24,738 nt of DNA, from positions 1-24,738 of the IMG/VR virus record IMGVR_UViG_3300005747_000869. One strand, given 5' to 3'. Position numbers and translations under genes: made by a program. Under the pieces are notes generated by a model. The model did no database searches, was not told the origin of the DNA, and saw only the letters and a list, made by a program, of their open reading frames with translations. The stretch's first letter is position 1. Each line of letters starts with the position of its first letter. The stretch comes from a virus. Positions 13,837 to 20,373 of this stretch are shown piece after piece.

Positions 13837-14819
13837 CAAAAGAATTCCTCTAATCCGACGTTTGTATTAGTGAACGTCTTATTGTAATCTATAACACCTG
13901 TATCTAAGTATATCTCCATTTTACCCTTATTTATGGAATTAGTCAAGTATTTTTTGACCAGCGTTTCTTCTCTGGCGTCCCATAAAGGTTGCCAGTCGAT
14001 TCCTGCCCAATTATCTTTCTCAACCTTTTTGATTTCCTCTGCTTGCCTGTCAAGATAGTATCCAAGATATCTACCGTCTCTTTTGCGGAACAGTTTCTTG
14101 AATGAACACAAGCACGTTTCCATAGCAAAATAGTCTGCTTTATCTGCTACATTTGGAAATCTTTGCCTCACTTCAGCAAGCATTTCTTTTGCCTCACCGT
14201 TTAGATAATCCAACTGCGTTTCGTCTAGTTTTTGATTTACCCATTCGTCACGATCAACAGCATAACATAAACCATTCCGATGGGAACGAGACCCACTGTG
14301 ATCATGCAACCACAAAGAATCAACATCCAAAGGAACTTTGCCGCACTGCTTGAGAGTCTGTAGATAAAACCACGAAGTGTATCTACCATATTTGTGCCAC
14401 CCATTTGCTACATCCCATAGATTGTAAAAATTCTTCACAGGGTCATCTGTTAGATGCTCTGCGATTGCTTCACCTTGTGTACGATCACCAACCCACTCTT
14501 TATAAGATACAAACTGCGCAGGCAGATGTCCCTTGTTCCACTTAGTATCATTTTGATATCGAAGACGTGAATAGTTGTCATCATTCCATTTCTTCAAACG
14601 ATCGACGCCAACTAACTCCATGTCAGGGAACTCGTTCCAGATCACATATGCAGTTGGCCAGTAGTATGTAGTTCCATACAACCAAATCAACCACAGTCTC
14701 TGCTCGGTGTTATATTCAAACCGATCAAAGTAGTAATTGGTCATGAACAGAGCAGAGTCGCAATCCTCTAACTCCAATGACCAACCAAACCAGTTTATGA
14801 AATTTTCTTTACGATTCAT
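13836..14819 (-). CDS. Putative alpha-glutamyl/putrescinyl-thymine pyrophosphorylase-like protein
   Basis: The 327-residue protein is rich in Trp and Tyr and looks alpha-helical. Its motifs are YNTEQRLWLIWLYGTTYYWP (about 35-54), KYGRYTSWFYLQTL (about 143-156) and SRSHRNGLCYAVDRD (about 177-191). These resemble the DNA-glycosylase-like aGPT-PPlase clade predicted to displace pyrophosphate from activated hydroxymethyluracil in phage DNA and attach an amine or amino acid. The match is by motif style, so moderate. It overlaps the ParB-like gene by 11 bases upstream and the dioxygenase by one base downstream. The ATG at 14819 is preferred to TTG at 14828; it has no clear Shine-Dalgarno, so coupling to the upstream gene is likely. 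A promoter for the dioxygenase lies inside its 3-prime end. Confidence 0.6.
   Translation of the reverse strand: MNRKENFINWFGWSLELEDCDSALFMTNYYFDRFEYNTEQRLWLIWLYGTTYYWPTAYVIWNEFPDMELVGVDRLKKWNDDNYSRLRYQNDTKWNKGHLPAQFVSYKEWVGDRTQGEAIAEHLTDDPVKNFYNLWDVANGWHKYGRYTSWFYLQTLKQCGKVPLDVDSLWLHDHSGSRSHRNGLCYAVDRDEWVNQKLDETQLDYLNGEAKEMLAEVRQRFPNVADKADYFAMETCLCSFKKLFRKRDGRYLGYYLDRQAEEIKKVEKDNWAGIDWQPLWDAREETLVKKYLTNSINKGKMEIYLDTGVIDYNKTFTNTNVGLEEFF
13918..13946 (-). promoter_or_regulatory. Internal sigma70-like promoter before the TET/JBP-like gene
   Basis: The minus strand has TTGACT (13941-13946), 17 bp of spacer and TAAAAT (13918-13923), all inside the 3-prime coding end of the pyrophosphorylase-like gene and about 80 bases before the dioxygenase start. 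It could allow separate expression of dioxygenase and kinase. Confidence 0.55.
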
Positions 14820-16095
14820 TATCAACAAAACAAGGAAGAACTACATATTGAACATTTGCATCAGGATGTAACCTTTCCATTGCATTTTTTAGTTTCTTTT
14901 TACTGCTAGACCACTTTTCATATTCATCCATGCCTTTGTGATGAGTAATAATGATACCATCCCATACTCCCATACCACCCATCTTATTCATAATAGCACC
15001 AATGCCAGCGTTATACACTGCGCCAGAAGAAACAGTAATCACTGCAACATCACCGTTATTCGCATCTTCATATTCTTTCGTGATTTTTTCCAATTCAGAA
15101 TGAGAGTATCTTTTAAAGTTCATTGTTGCTTCTGCAGCATTAGTTTTAATCCTATTGATAGCAACTTGTATATTCTTTGCTATCTGAGGGCGAGTCCACA
15201 TTGGATACAATGCAATCTTACACTGTTCAATAAATTCTTCGCCTTGCAGAAGTTGGAACTCTTCGTCCTTATGCTTAAGTTCTTGATCGTATAGATCAGC
15301 GATAGCTCGTTGACAATCCTCTGCGCTACTCGGTTTCTTGATCTTAGGATTATGATTAGCGACTTGACCAAATCGATTAATGTTTGTCTGTCTGTCTAAA
15401 AATACGCTCTTGTTAATATATATCACAGGAGCAGAGGTCCACTTTGCTTTCACGATTGCTTGAGAAGTGTGGTTGCCGTCAATAATCCATTTCTGACCAT
15501 GCTTATCAACACAAACAATGATAGGTGATACATTTTTCCTTGCTTCAACAGGATCGTGTATCATGTAATCAGAAATTCTCTTAACATGTACATTGTCAAT
15601 CAAAACCAAACGAACTTGATTGTGTTTGAAAGATTGGATCAATTCTGTAGATTCTTCAATAACTTCATATCTTCCTTCTTGAACATCTTTCCAAATTTCA
15701 TCCACCAAGTCAATGTCAACCAAACTAGATACTTTGGTCTCTTCAACTGGTTCTATACCATTTATCCAATCAATACCAACTTTTGCTTGCTCATCAGAGA
15801 TTAGTTTGTAATCATAAATCTCTGCGCCACCACCATTACTCTTATTGTACCAGTTATCGTTACGACGAGCATCCACATGCTTTAGCAGTTTGCGTTCCAT
15901 AGTAATCATATCTGCTATGCTACCACGAGCAAGTATTGAACGACGCAGGTGCCCTAATGACCATGCCTTTCTTAATTCTAAATCTTCTGAAGAAAAAACA
16001 TATCCGTCGTCTAGTTCTTTTGACTTGCGATAACCGATATATTTCATACCATTGATAATATTTTGGTATCCGTAAACAAATGCTTTATGTTTCAT
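14809..16095 (-). CDS. GIY-YIG-like and ParB/Srx-like fusion protein
   Basis: The 428-residue protein appears to have two domains. The N-terminus, FVYGYQNIINGMKYIGYRKS (about 6-25) with YNKSNGGG (83-90), resembles a GIY-YIG-type nuclease fold. The middle has a ParB/sulfiredoxin-like domain: VRLVLIDNVHVKRI, then SPIIVCVDKHGQKWIIDGNH (about 190-209), then TSQAIVKAKW, where IDGNHTSQA is equivalent to the ParB DGxHR-type motif. The remainder contains no domain I recognise. ParB-like domains occur beside phage base-modification genes and may act as nucleases or nucleotide-handling enzymes. The start at 16095 has GAGAGAGAG about 9 bases ahead; 16140 is unlikely because it lies in the leader just after the promoter. 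It is the first gene of a four-gene operon. Confidence 0.65.
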   Translation of the reverse strand: MKHKAFVYGYQNIINGMKYIGYRKSKELDDGYVFSSEDLELRKAWSLGHLRRSILARGSIADMITMERKLLKHVDARRNDNWYNKSNGGGAEIYDYKLISDEQAKVGIDWINGIEPVEETKVSSLVDIDLVDEIWKDVQEGRYEVIEESTELIQSFKHNQVRLVLIDNVHVKRISDYMIHDPVEARKNVSPIIVCVDKHGQKWIIDGNHTSQAIVKAKWTSAPVIYINKSVFLDRQTNINRFGQVANHNPKIKKPSSAEDCQRAIADLYDQELKHKDEEFQLLQGEEFIEQCKIALYPMWTRPQIAKNIQVAINRIKTNAAEATMNFKRYSHSELEKITKEYEDANNGDVAVITVSSGAVYNAGIGAIMNKMGGMGVWDGIIITHHKGMDEYEKWSSSKKKLKNAMERLHPDANVQYVVLPCFVDNES

Positions 16096-16098
16096 AAT

Positions 16099-16222
16099 AT
16101 AGATCTCTCTCTCAAAAGGTAAAAATAAAATGCAACTCAATTAACTCATATATTGTACCATATAGAGTCGAAAATGTCAAGCTTTTTATGAAAGAGAATT
16201 GCCTTTAGAATCAACAACTTAG
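16099..16222 (-). repeat. Repeated intergenic module, copy C
   Basis: On the plus strand this copy reads CTCTCTCAAAAGGT near the ParB-like start, then a promoter, then AAGCTTTTT, then AGAATCAACAACTTAG at the GNAT stop. The same order occurs at 9226-9338 and 11716-11840. Confidence 0.5.
16152..16180 (-). promoter_or_regulatory. Strong sigma70-like promoter for the hypermodification operon
   Basis: The minus strand has TTGACA (consensus -35, 16175-16180), 17 bp of spacer and TACAAT (16152-16157), about 55 bases before the ParB-like start. This is the closest to consensus of all promoters in the window. Confidence 0.8.
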
Positions 16223-16755
16223 AAAAAATCTTGCAATCCTTTGGGTGAAACAAACACTTTTACACACCCTCCCTTGCCTTTTTTGTGTACTGCATTATAG
16301 ATTACAGTATCGTCGATGTTGAACTCGCCATCGGTTATAAGGTTTGATTTGATACGAAACATCGAGAGTTGGCACTTAGACTTCTGTTCACCAAGCATCT
16401 TAAATCCTATCCGCTCGTAGAATCCTACAGCGTCTGGTTCAGCAGAAACACGGAAGTAAATAGCACCTGCTTTTCTTGCACGGATAAGAGAGTCCTGTGT
16501 AAGAATCTTTGCCACGCTCTTTCCACGATGCTTTACAAATGTATGGAGCAACTGCAGGTTCGCTACCTTTGGCGACCGCTTAGAGATGGTGGTGATAATA
16601 GCACCCATCAACTCGTTCCCATCCCACGCACCAATGCAGTAATCCCACTGCTCTTGCATGTTTGCTTTTGCTACAAATGTTTTCGCAAACTTATCAGCAG
16701 GATCATCGCTTATGTGTGCTTTGAACTCATCAGCAGTACAACTACACAACTTCAT
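16219..16755 (-). CDS. GNAT-family N-acyltransferase
   Basis: The 178-residue protein has the GNAT layout: YCIGAWDGNELMGAIITTIS (about 39-58), LQLLHTFVKHRGKSVAKIL with the acyl-CoA pyrophosphate loop KHRGKSVAK (75-83), then AVGFYERIGFKMLGEQ (109-124). The C-terminal extension of about 40 residues ends GLQDFF. I chose ATG at 16755, which overlaps the amidoligase stop by 14 bases and has GAGAG upstream, over 16857, which would overlap it by more than 100 bases. GNATs transfer acetyl or other acyl groups to amines. In phages some (Mom-like or linked to amidoligases) take part in modification of DNA bases or small molecules. The context suggests it acts on the product of the amidoligase/amidotransferase set. 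Confidence 0.85.
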   Translation of the reverse strand: MKLCSCTADEFKAHISDDPADKFAKTFVAKANMQEQWDYCIGAWDGNELMGAIITTISKRSPKVANLQLLHTFVKHRGKSVAKILTQDSLIRARKAGAIYFRVSAEPDAVGFYERIGFKMLGEQKSKCQLSMFRIKSNLITDGEFNIDDTVIYNAVHKKGKGGCVKVFVSPKGLQDFF

Positions 16756-17614
16756 GAAACTCTCGAATCTTTTCGCCACGCGACTTATCATACTTCGTTT
16801 CTGACCAACCCTTATACTGTGGTCCATTCCAAACAAAAGGAGGGAATGTATAATCACCTTCAGCGAGTATTTGATTCACAGATGGACCATCGTTCAATGC
16901 GGCAGATATAAACTTCTCTGCAAATCTAAATGAGTCTTCAATATGTTTACGCTTTGTGCTAGAACGCAAACAACGGAACTCGATTGTACCAGTATGTTTC
17001 ATGCAGTAAGTATTGATCGCATAACGAAATGGTCTGCCCATCGAAACGCCATCTTTACCTGCGGCATGCAGTTTAATAAAGTGTTCAAAGTCTGTTGCTA
17101 GATTGATAATGTTATCTGACATATATTGAGGCATCGCACGACCACCATCAAACTTCAAATACATCTTAGCACCCAATCGTTTCATCTCAGGATGCTCATA
17201 GAATCCATACAGATGTTCTATAACGTCATGTTGATTTTTACTGATATAAGAGATGAGTCGTTTCAGTGCGTCTAGATCATTCTTCAACTCAGGCACAAAC
17301 ACGTGTAGGTGTCCGTGATTAACCACAGAAGCAGAGGGAGAGTTGCCGTTGTCGACAAACAGTTGATGTATCTCCATGATTCGATCTACTTGTTCTTGCC
17401 ACGTATTGGTTGGTTTGGTGTTTATCTCACCACCCATTGGTGGATGAGTGCCTAATGGATCGCAGGCGACATACTTATATGGTTCATGTATATTTACGAT
17501 ATCAGTTTCTGCGTGTTCCCATGCACCCAAATGAGAAGGGACTTGTAAAGTCCTATCAATATCTCCCCATTCAATCTCATAACCCCATGTGTATTTGTCA
17601 CTCGGATACTGCAT
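16742..17614 (-). CDS. Amidoligase-family (COOH-NH2 ligase) protein, copy 2
   Basis: The 290-residue protein fits the Amidoligase_2 family (glutamine-synthetase-like fold). The motifs are GYEIEWGD (11-18), GGEINT (61-66), NHGHLHVFVP (99-108) and TIEFRCLRSST (210-220), giving the Glu, His and Arg residues that bind metal and ATP in this fold. Such ligases form amide bonds between a carboxylate and an amine or ammonia. It aligns without gaps to copy 1 (18404-19273), with about 80 percent identity by eye in the first 120 residues and less afterwards. Its own promoter is at 17644-17672. The ATG at 17614 has only a weak GGAT site. The divergent middle may mean a different acceptor. The adjacent class II glutamine amidotransferase could supply ammonia. 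Confidence 0.82.
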   Translation of the reverse strand: MQYPSDKYTWGYEIEWGDIDRTLQVPSHLGAWEHAETDIVNIHEPYKYVACDPLGTHPPMGGEINTKPTNTWQEQVDRIMEIHQLFVDNGNSPSASVVNHGHLHVFVPELKNDLDALKRLISYISKNQHDVIEHLYGFYEHPEMKRLGAKMYLKFDGGRAMPQYMSDNIINLATDFEHFIKLHAAGKDGVSMGRPFRYAINTYCMKHTGTIEFRCLRSSTKRKHIEDSFRFAEKFISAALNDGPSVNQILAEGDYTFPPFVWNGPQYKGWSETKYDKSRGEKIREFHEVV

Positions 17615-17643
17615 GATTATCCTTTCATCATAATAATGTATCT

Positions 17644-17672
17644 ATTATACTTGAAATCCTACTGCAAGTCAA
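17644..17672 (-). promoter_or_regulatory. Sigma70-like promoter for amidoligase copy 2 and GNAT
   Basis: The minus strand has TTGACT (17667-17672), 17 bp of spacer ending in TTTCAAG, and a perfect TATAAT (17644-17649). The GATase stop codon lies in the spacer. The spacer end and -10 are nearly the same as in the promoter at 18383-18411. Confidence 0.8.
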
Positions 17673-18351
17673 TAATATTATTTTGTATTGAAATATTATA
17701 GAAAGATTCTATCTGTGAGTGCGATGGCATAGATGTAGGTAGTTGTCGATACTCTATAAACATATCACACTTCTTAGTAAGTGTCAATCCACTACGCTTT
17801 GCTATGTCCTTTGTTGAAGTGAATATAACACCATTGCCAAGTTTGCTCATCCACAATGGACGCTCATGATTTCTAAATGCAGTTAGTTTTTTATCAGAAG
17901 TTAACTTTACAACTGACATTGAACGATCATAATACTTTTCTAATGGATGTTTGTTATCTTCGAATGCACGCAGTAACAACTCGCTATCATTTGCAGTTTC
18001 ACATTCATACTCCCATGTTGAAGGATCTTCCTGTGAGATGACACCATTATGTGCAATAGCAAGAGAACCATTATCAAATGGTTGATTGTAACGTAGGTCT
18101 GAGGTGGAGTACCTTATATGACCAATTAGATACAAACCACCATCCTCGTTTACCCATTCCTCTATGTTTCTCGTTTCAAAAAACTCGGTGACAGGAATGC
18201 CCTCTTTGTCTGTATGAACTTCTCCGTCTTTCACATACGAAACTCCAGTTGCGTGTTTACCACGAACCATCGTCTGTTGAAAAACTTCTCGTACGAGTTC
18301 TATATCTGACTTATTGACATCAGTAAGAGAAACACCAATCACTCCGCACAT
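17659..18351 (-). CDS. Stand-alone class II glutamine amidotransferase
   Basis: The 230-residue protein is an Ntn-hydrolase glutaminase domain. It starts MCGVIGVS, with Cys2 as nucleophile after Met removal; RGKHATG (30-36), HIRYST (78-83), NQPF (89-92) and HNG (101-103) are the glutamine-binding and oxyanion motifs of PurF/GlmS/AsnB N-termini. No synthetase or isomerase domain follows, so it should release ammonia from glutamine to a separate partner. Amidoligases on both sides are the obvious candidates. A perfect promoter lies just upstream (18383-18411) and AAGGA sits 10 bases before the ATG. It could alternatively act as a peptidase or amidohydrolase, as some Ntn-hydrolases near amidoligases are thought to. 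Confidence 0.9.
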   Translation of the reverse strand: MCGVIGVSLTDVNKSDIELVREVFQQTMVRGKHATGVSYVKDGEVHTDKEGIPVTEFFETRNIEEWVNEDGGLYLIGHIRYSTSDLRYNQPFDNGSLAIAHNGVISQEDPSTWEYECETANDSELLLRAFEDNKHPLEKYYDRSMSVVKLTSDKKLTAFRNHERPLWMSKLGNGVIFTSTKDIAKRSGLTLTKKCDMFIEYRQLPTSMPSHSQIESFYNISIQNNIIDLQ

Positions 18352-18382
18352 TTAAAATATTCCTTTTAGTAAATATACCTAT

Positions 18383-18411
18383 ATTATACTTGAAATTACT
18401 CTGTCAGTCAA
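18383..18411 (-). promoter_or_regulatory. Sigma70-like promoter for the glutamine amidotransferase
   Basis: The minus strand has TTGACT (18406-18411), 17 bp of spacer ending in TTTCAAG, and TATAAT (18383-18388). The final T of the -35 box begins the TGA stop of amidoligase copy 1. Confidence 0.8.
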
Positions 18412-19273
18412 CATCATAATACTTTCGATCTTTTTTTCCACGAGAAACATGATATATCGTTTTTTGCCATCCTGTATACTCTGACGCATTGAAAATAAAT
18501 GGTGGAAATTCGTAGTCATATTCTGCCAGTATTTGTTTGACATTTGGTCCACCATTTAGTGCAGCATCCATAAACTTTTCTACAAATCTAAACGAGTCTT
18601 CAATATGTTTACGATTTGTGCTAGAACGAAAACAACGAAACTCAATCGTGTTGGTATACTGCATAATGTAAGTGTTTATTGCATAACGTTGGGATGGCAT
18701 CTCTCCTTGCAACTCTTTTGGTGAATAATGATACTTAATAAAGTCATCGAAGTTCTTAGAATTGTCTATTATATTCTTGCAAACTTTATTTGGCATAGGA
18801 GTACCACCGTCCACCTCCAAGTAATGGAAGTCCAGTTTTTCCATAATAAGATTTTTACGAAAATTGTATAAACGTTTGATTGTTATTGCTTGATTAGTTT
18901 TGATATACTCAATCAATCTTTTCAGTGCATCTATGTCATTTTTCAAATTTGGAACATGAACATGTAAATGCCCATGGTTTACACAAGAACTAGAAGGCGA
19001 GTCCCCATTGTCAATGAACAATTGGTGTATCTCCATAATTCTATCTACTTGTTCTTTCCAAGTATGAGTCGGTTTGGTGTTTATTTCACCACCAACTGGA
19101 GGATTAATTCCAAGAGGATCAACAGCAACATACTTATATGGTTCATGTATGTTTACAATATCAATCTCTGCTCGTTCCCAAGTTCCTAAGTGAGAAGGAA
19201 TCTCTAGAGTTCTATCGATATCTCCCCATTCAATCTCATATCCCCATGTATATTTGTCACTTGAATGATGCAT
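18404..19273 (-). CDS. Amidoligase-family (COOH-NH2 ligase) protein, copy 1
   Basis: The 289-residue protein is the paralogue of the amidoligase at 16742-17614. It carries the same motifs: GYEIEWGD (11-18), GGEINT (61-66), NHGHLHVHVP (99-108) and TIEFRCFRSST. The middle (about 125-195) differs most, for example YNFRKNLIMEKLDFHYLEVD against a different sequence in copy 2. Both copies keep the family residues, so both are probably active, perhaps on different acceptors or as a heteromer. The ATG at 19273 is 17 bases inside the zinc-ribbon gene and no good ribosome site is visible, so it may be coupled to it. No separate promoter was found directly before it. Confidence 0.82.
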   Translation of the reverse strand: MHHSSDKYTWGYEIEWGDIDRTLEIPSHLGTWERAEIDIVNIHEPYKYVAVDPLGINPPVGGEINTKPTHTWKEQVDRIMEIHQLFIDNGDSPSSSCVNHGHLHVHVPNLKNDIDALKRLIEYIKTNQAITIKRLYNFRKNLIMEKLDFHYLEVDGGTPMPNKVCKNIIDNSKNFDDFIKYHYSPKELQGEMPSQRYAINTYIMQYTNTIEFRCFRSSTNRKHIEDSFRFVEKFMDAALNGGPNVKQILAEYDYEFPPFIFNASEYTGWQKTIYHVSRGKKDRKYYDVD

Positions 19274-19430
19274 TAGATTTGATAGCTCTACCCCAAACTT
19301 TTACAAATCGACAAGATCCACATTTCCATTTCCTACCGCCATCTGGATGGGGTTTAAGTTTTCCATTATGCGCATAAGATTCTTTTTTACATGTGAAGCA
19401 GTATCGTTTTTCTTCGGAAGGAAATGGCAT
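19257..19430 (-). CDS. Small zinc-ribbon protein, 57 residues
   Basis: This small gene encodes a 57-residue protein starting MPFPSEEKRYCFTCKKES. It has two CxxC knuckles, CFTC (11-14) and CGSC (37-40), separated by a basic Gly-rich linker (HNGKLKPHPDGGRKWK), and ends KSNASFK. This is a typical treble-clef or zinc-ribbon arrangement for binding one zinc ion. It probably binds nucleic acid or a protein partner; I recognise no named family. An AGGG site lies about 8 bases before the ATG, inside the stop region of the kinase-like gene. Its end overlaps the start of amidoligase copy 1 by 17 bases, linking it to that cassette. Confidence 0.75.
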   Translation of the reverse strand: MPFPSEEKRYCFTCKKESYAHNGKLKPHPDGGRKWKCGSCRFVKVWGRAIKSNASFK

Positions 19431-19433
19431 GTG

Positions 19434-19865
19434 TTACCCTAAAATCATGTTTACAATATTCTCAGCATCTTCTGTTGTCCCCCATCTAGGAAACTTCATA
19501 TTGACTTCCTTGATATCAGGAGCAACAAATGCTTTGTTAGTATCCTCAAATCTACCTTCTTCGATTGTATGCATCCAGATCAACCAATCAGCGTTTAATG
19601 TTGTACGCATTTCAGGTAGAGGCGCAACCATGTCAACCATATTGATCTCAGTATCAGATTCATTACACAAATCACGCATACGTTGTGCCTGTCTCATTCT
19701 ACCTTCTTCACTGAAGTCCCAGTCATCAAACTTCTTACGAACCTCATCTGCATTGAACCAGTTTACTTTCACATCTCGCCTATTAAACTCTGCCTGAATC
19801 TTGAGAGCAAACGTAGTTTTGCCTGATCCTGGAAGTCCCATAAGAAGTAACATTTTATTCGACAT
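19434..19865 (-). CDS. APS-kinase-like P-loop kinase
   Basis: The 143-residue protein begins with KMLLLMGLPGSGKTTFALKI, Walker A GLPGSGKTT (10-18). NWFNADEVRKKFDDWDFSEE (about 35-54) parallels the DGDNxR...DLGFS region of adenylylsulfate kinase (CysC), and RMRQAQRM the conserved Arg-rich helix. It is shorter than CysC (about 200 residues), and the DGDN motif is changed to NADE, so the substrate may differ. In T4-like marine phages similar proteins are annotated as adenylylsulfate kinase or polynucleotide-kinase-like. It could phosphorylate a nucleotide or a sulfated nucleotide. The start overlaps the deformylase end by 11 bases, in the same operon. Confidence 0.78.
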   Translation of the reverse strand: MSNKMLLLMGLPGSGKTTFALKIQAEFNRRDVKVNWFNADEVRKKFDDWDFSEEGRMRQAQRMRDLCNESDTEINMVDMVAPLPEMRTTLNADWLIWMHTIEEGRFEDTNKAFVAPDIKEVNMKFPRWGTTEDAENIVNMILG

Positions 19866-20373
19866 TCTTTTTCCTTATTTTATCTAGTTTTAATTTTTGG
19901 TTTCTTGCTCGTTCTACTCTTAGTTTTGAAGCACGTTTCACAAACGTGATGCCTTGTAGATGGTCGTACTCATGTTGAAATACTCTAGCAGTATATCCAC
20001 TGAAGTCTGTTGTATCAACATATCCATCATGTCCAGAAAATCTAACTCTAATTACAGCAGGTCTTTTTACTTTTACAAAAAGACCAGAGAAGGACAAGCA
20101 TCCCTCCTCCATATCTGATGTCCCCTCAGAATTTACTATCGTTGGATTGAAAACTGAGAAGATTGAATCGGGATTGTTTGGGTCGCCCATAACAAATACT
20201 CTGTATGGCAAACCAATTTGTGGTGCTGCAAGACCAAATCCTTTATGTTTGATCATTGTTTCTTTCATACTCTCGAACAAGAATTCTGGATCTTCAAAAG
20301 GATCTTCAAAATCAAAATACTCCGCTTCCTTTGATAGAATCGGATCATCATCTGCTACTAGTTTATATATCAT
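19855..20373 (-). CDS. def: Peptide deformylase
   Basis: The 172-residue protein has all three deformylase motifs: GFGLAAPQIG (45-54), EGCLSF with metal ligand Cys92 (90-95), and QHEYDHLQG (133-141) with His134, Glu135 and His138. It removes the formyl group from the N-terminal methionine of new proteins. Marine phages of cyanobacteria and SAR11 often carry def, thought to help the host process short-lived phage or photosystem proteins. Length is normal (150-190). The start overlaps the gp46 stop in an ATGA (20370-20373), so it is translated with the recombination genes. The C-terminus is strongly basic (RASKLRVERARNQKLKLDKI), which is unusual and may aid ribosome or nucleic acid contact. Confidence 0.95.
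   Translation of the reverse strand: MIYKLVADDDPILSKEAEYFDFEDPFEDPEFLFESMKETMIKHKGFGLAAPQIGLPYRVFVMGDPNNPDSIFSVFNPTIVNSEGTSDMEEGCLSFSGLFVKVKRPAVIRVRFSGHDGYVDTTDFSGYTARVFQHEYDHLQGITFVKRASKLRVERARNQKLKLDKIRKKNVE

Noticed and set aside
16096-16140. Extended start for the ParB-like gene at 16140
   Set aside because: The extra residues are translated from the leader and its GAGAGAG ribosome site, just after the -10 box.
16756-16857. Longer N-terminus for the GNAT protein (start at 16857)
   Set aside because: It would overlap more than 100 bases of the amidoligase coding region; the ATG at 16755 gives a complete GNAT domain with a ribosome site.
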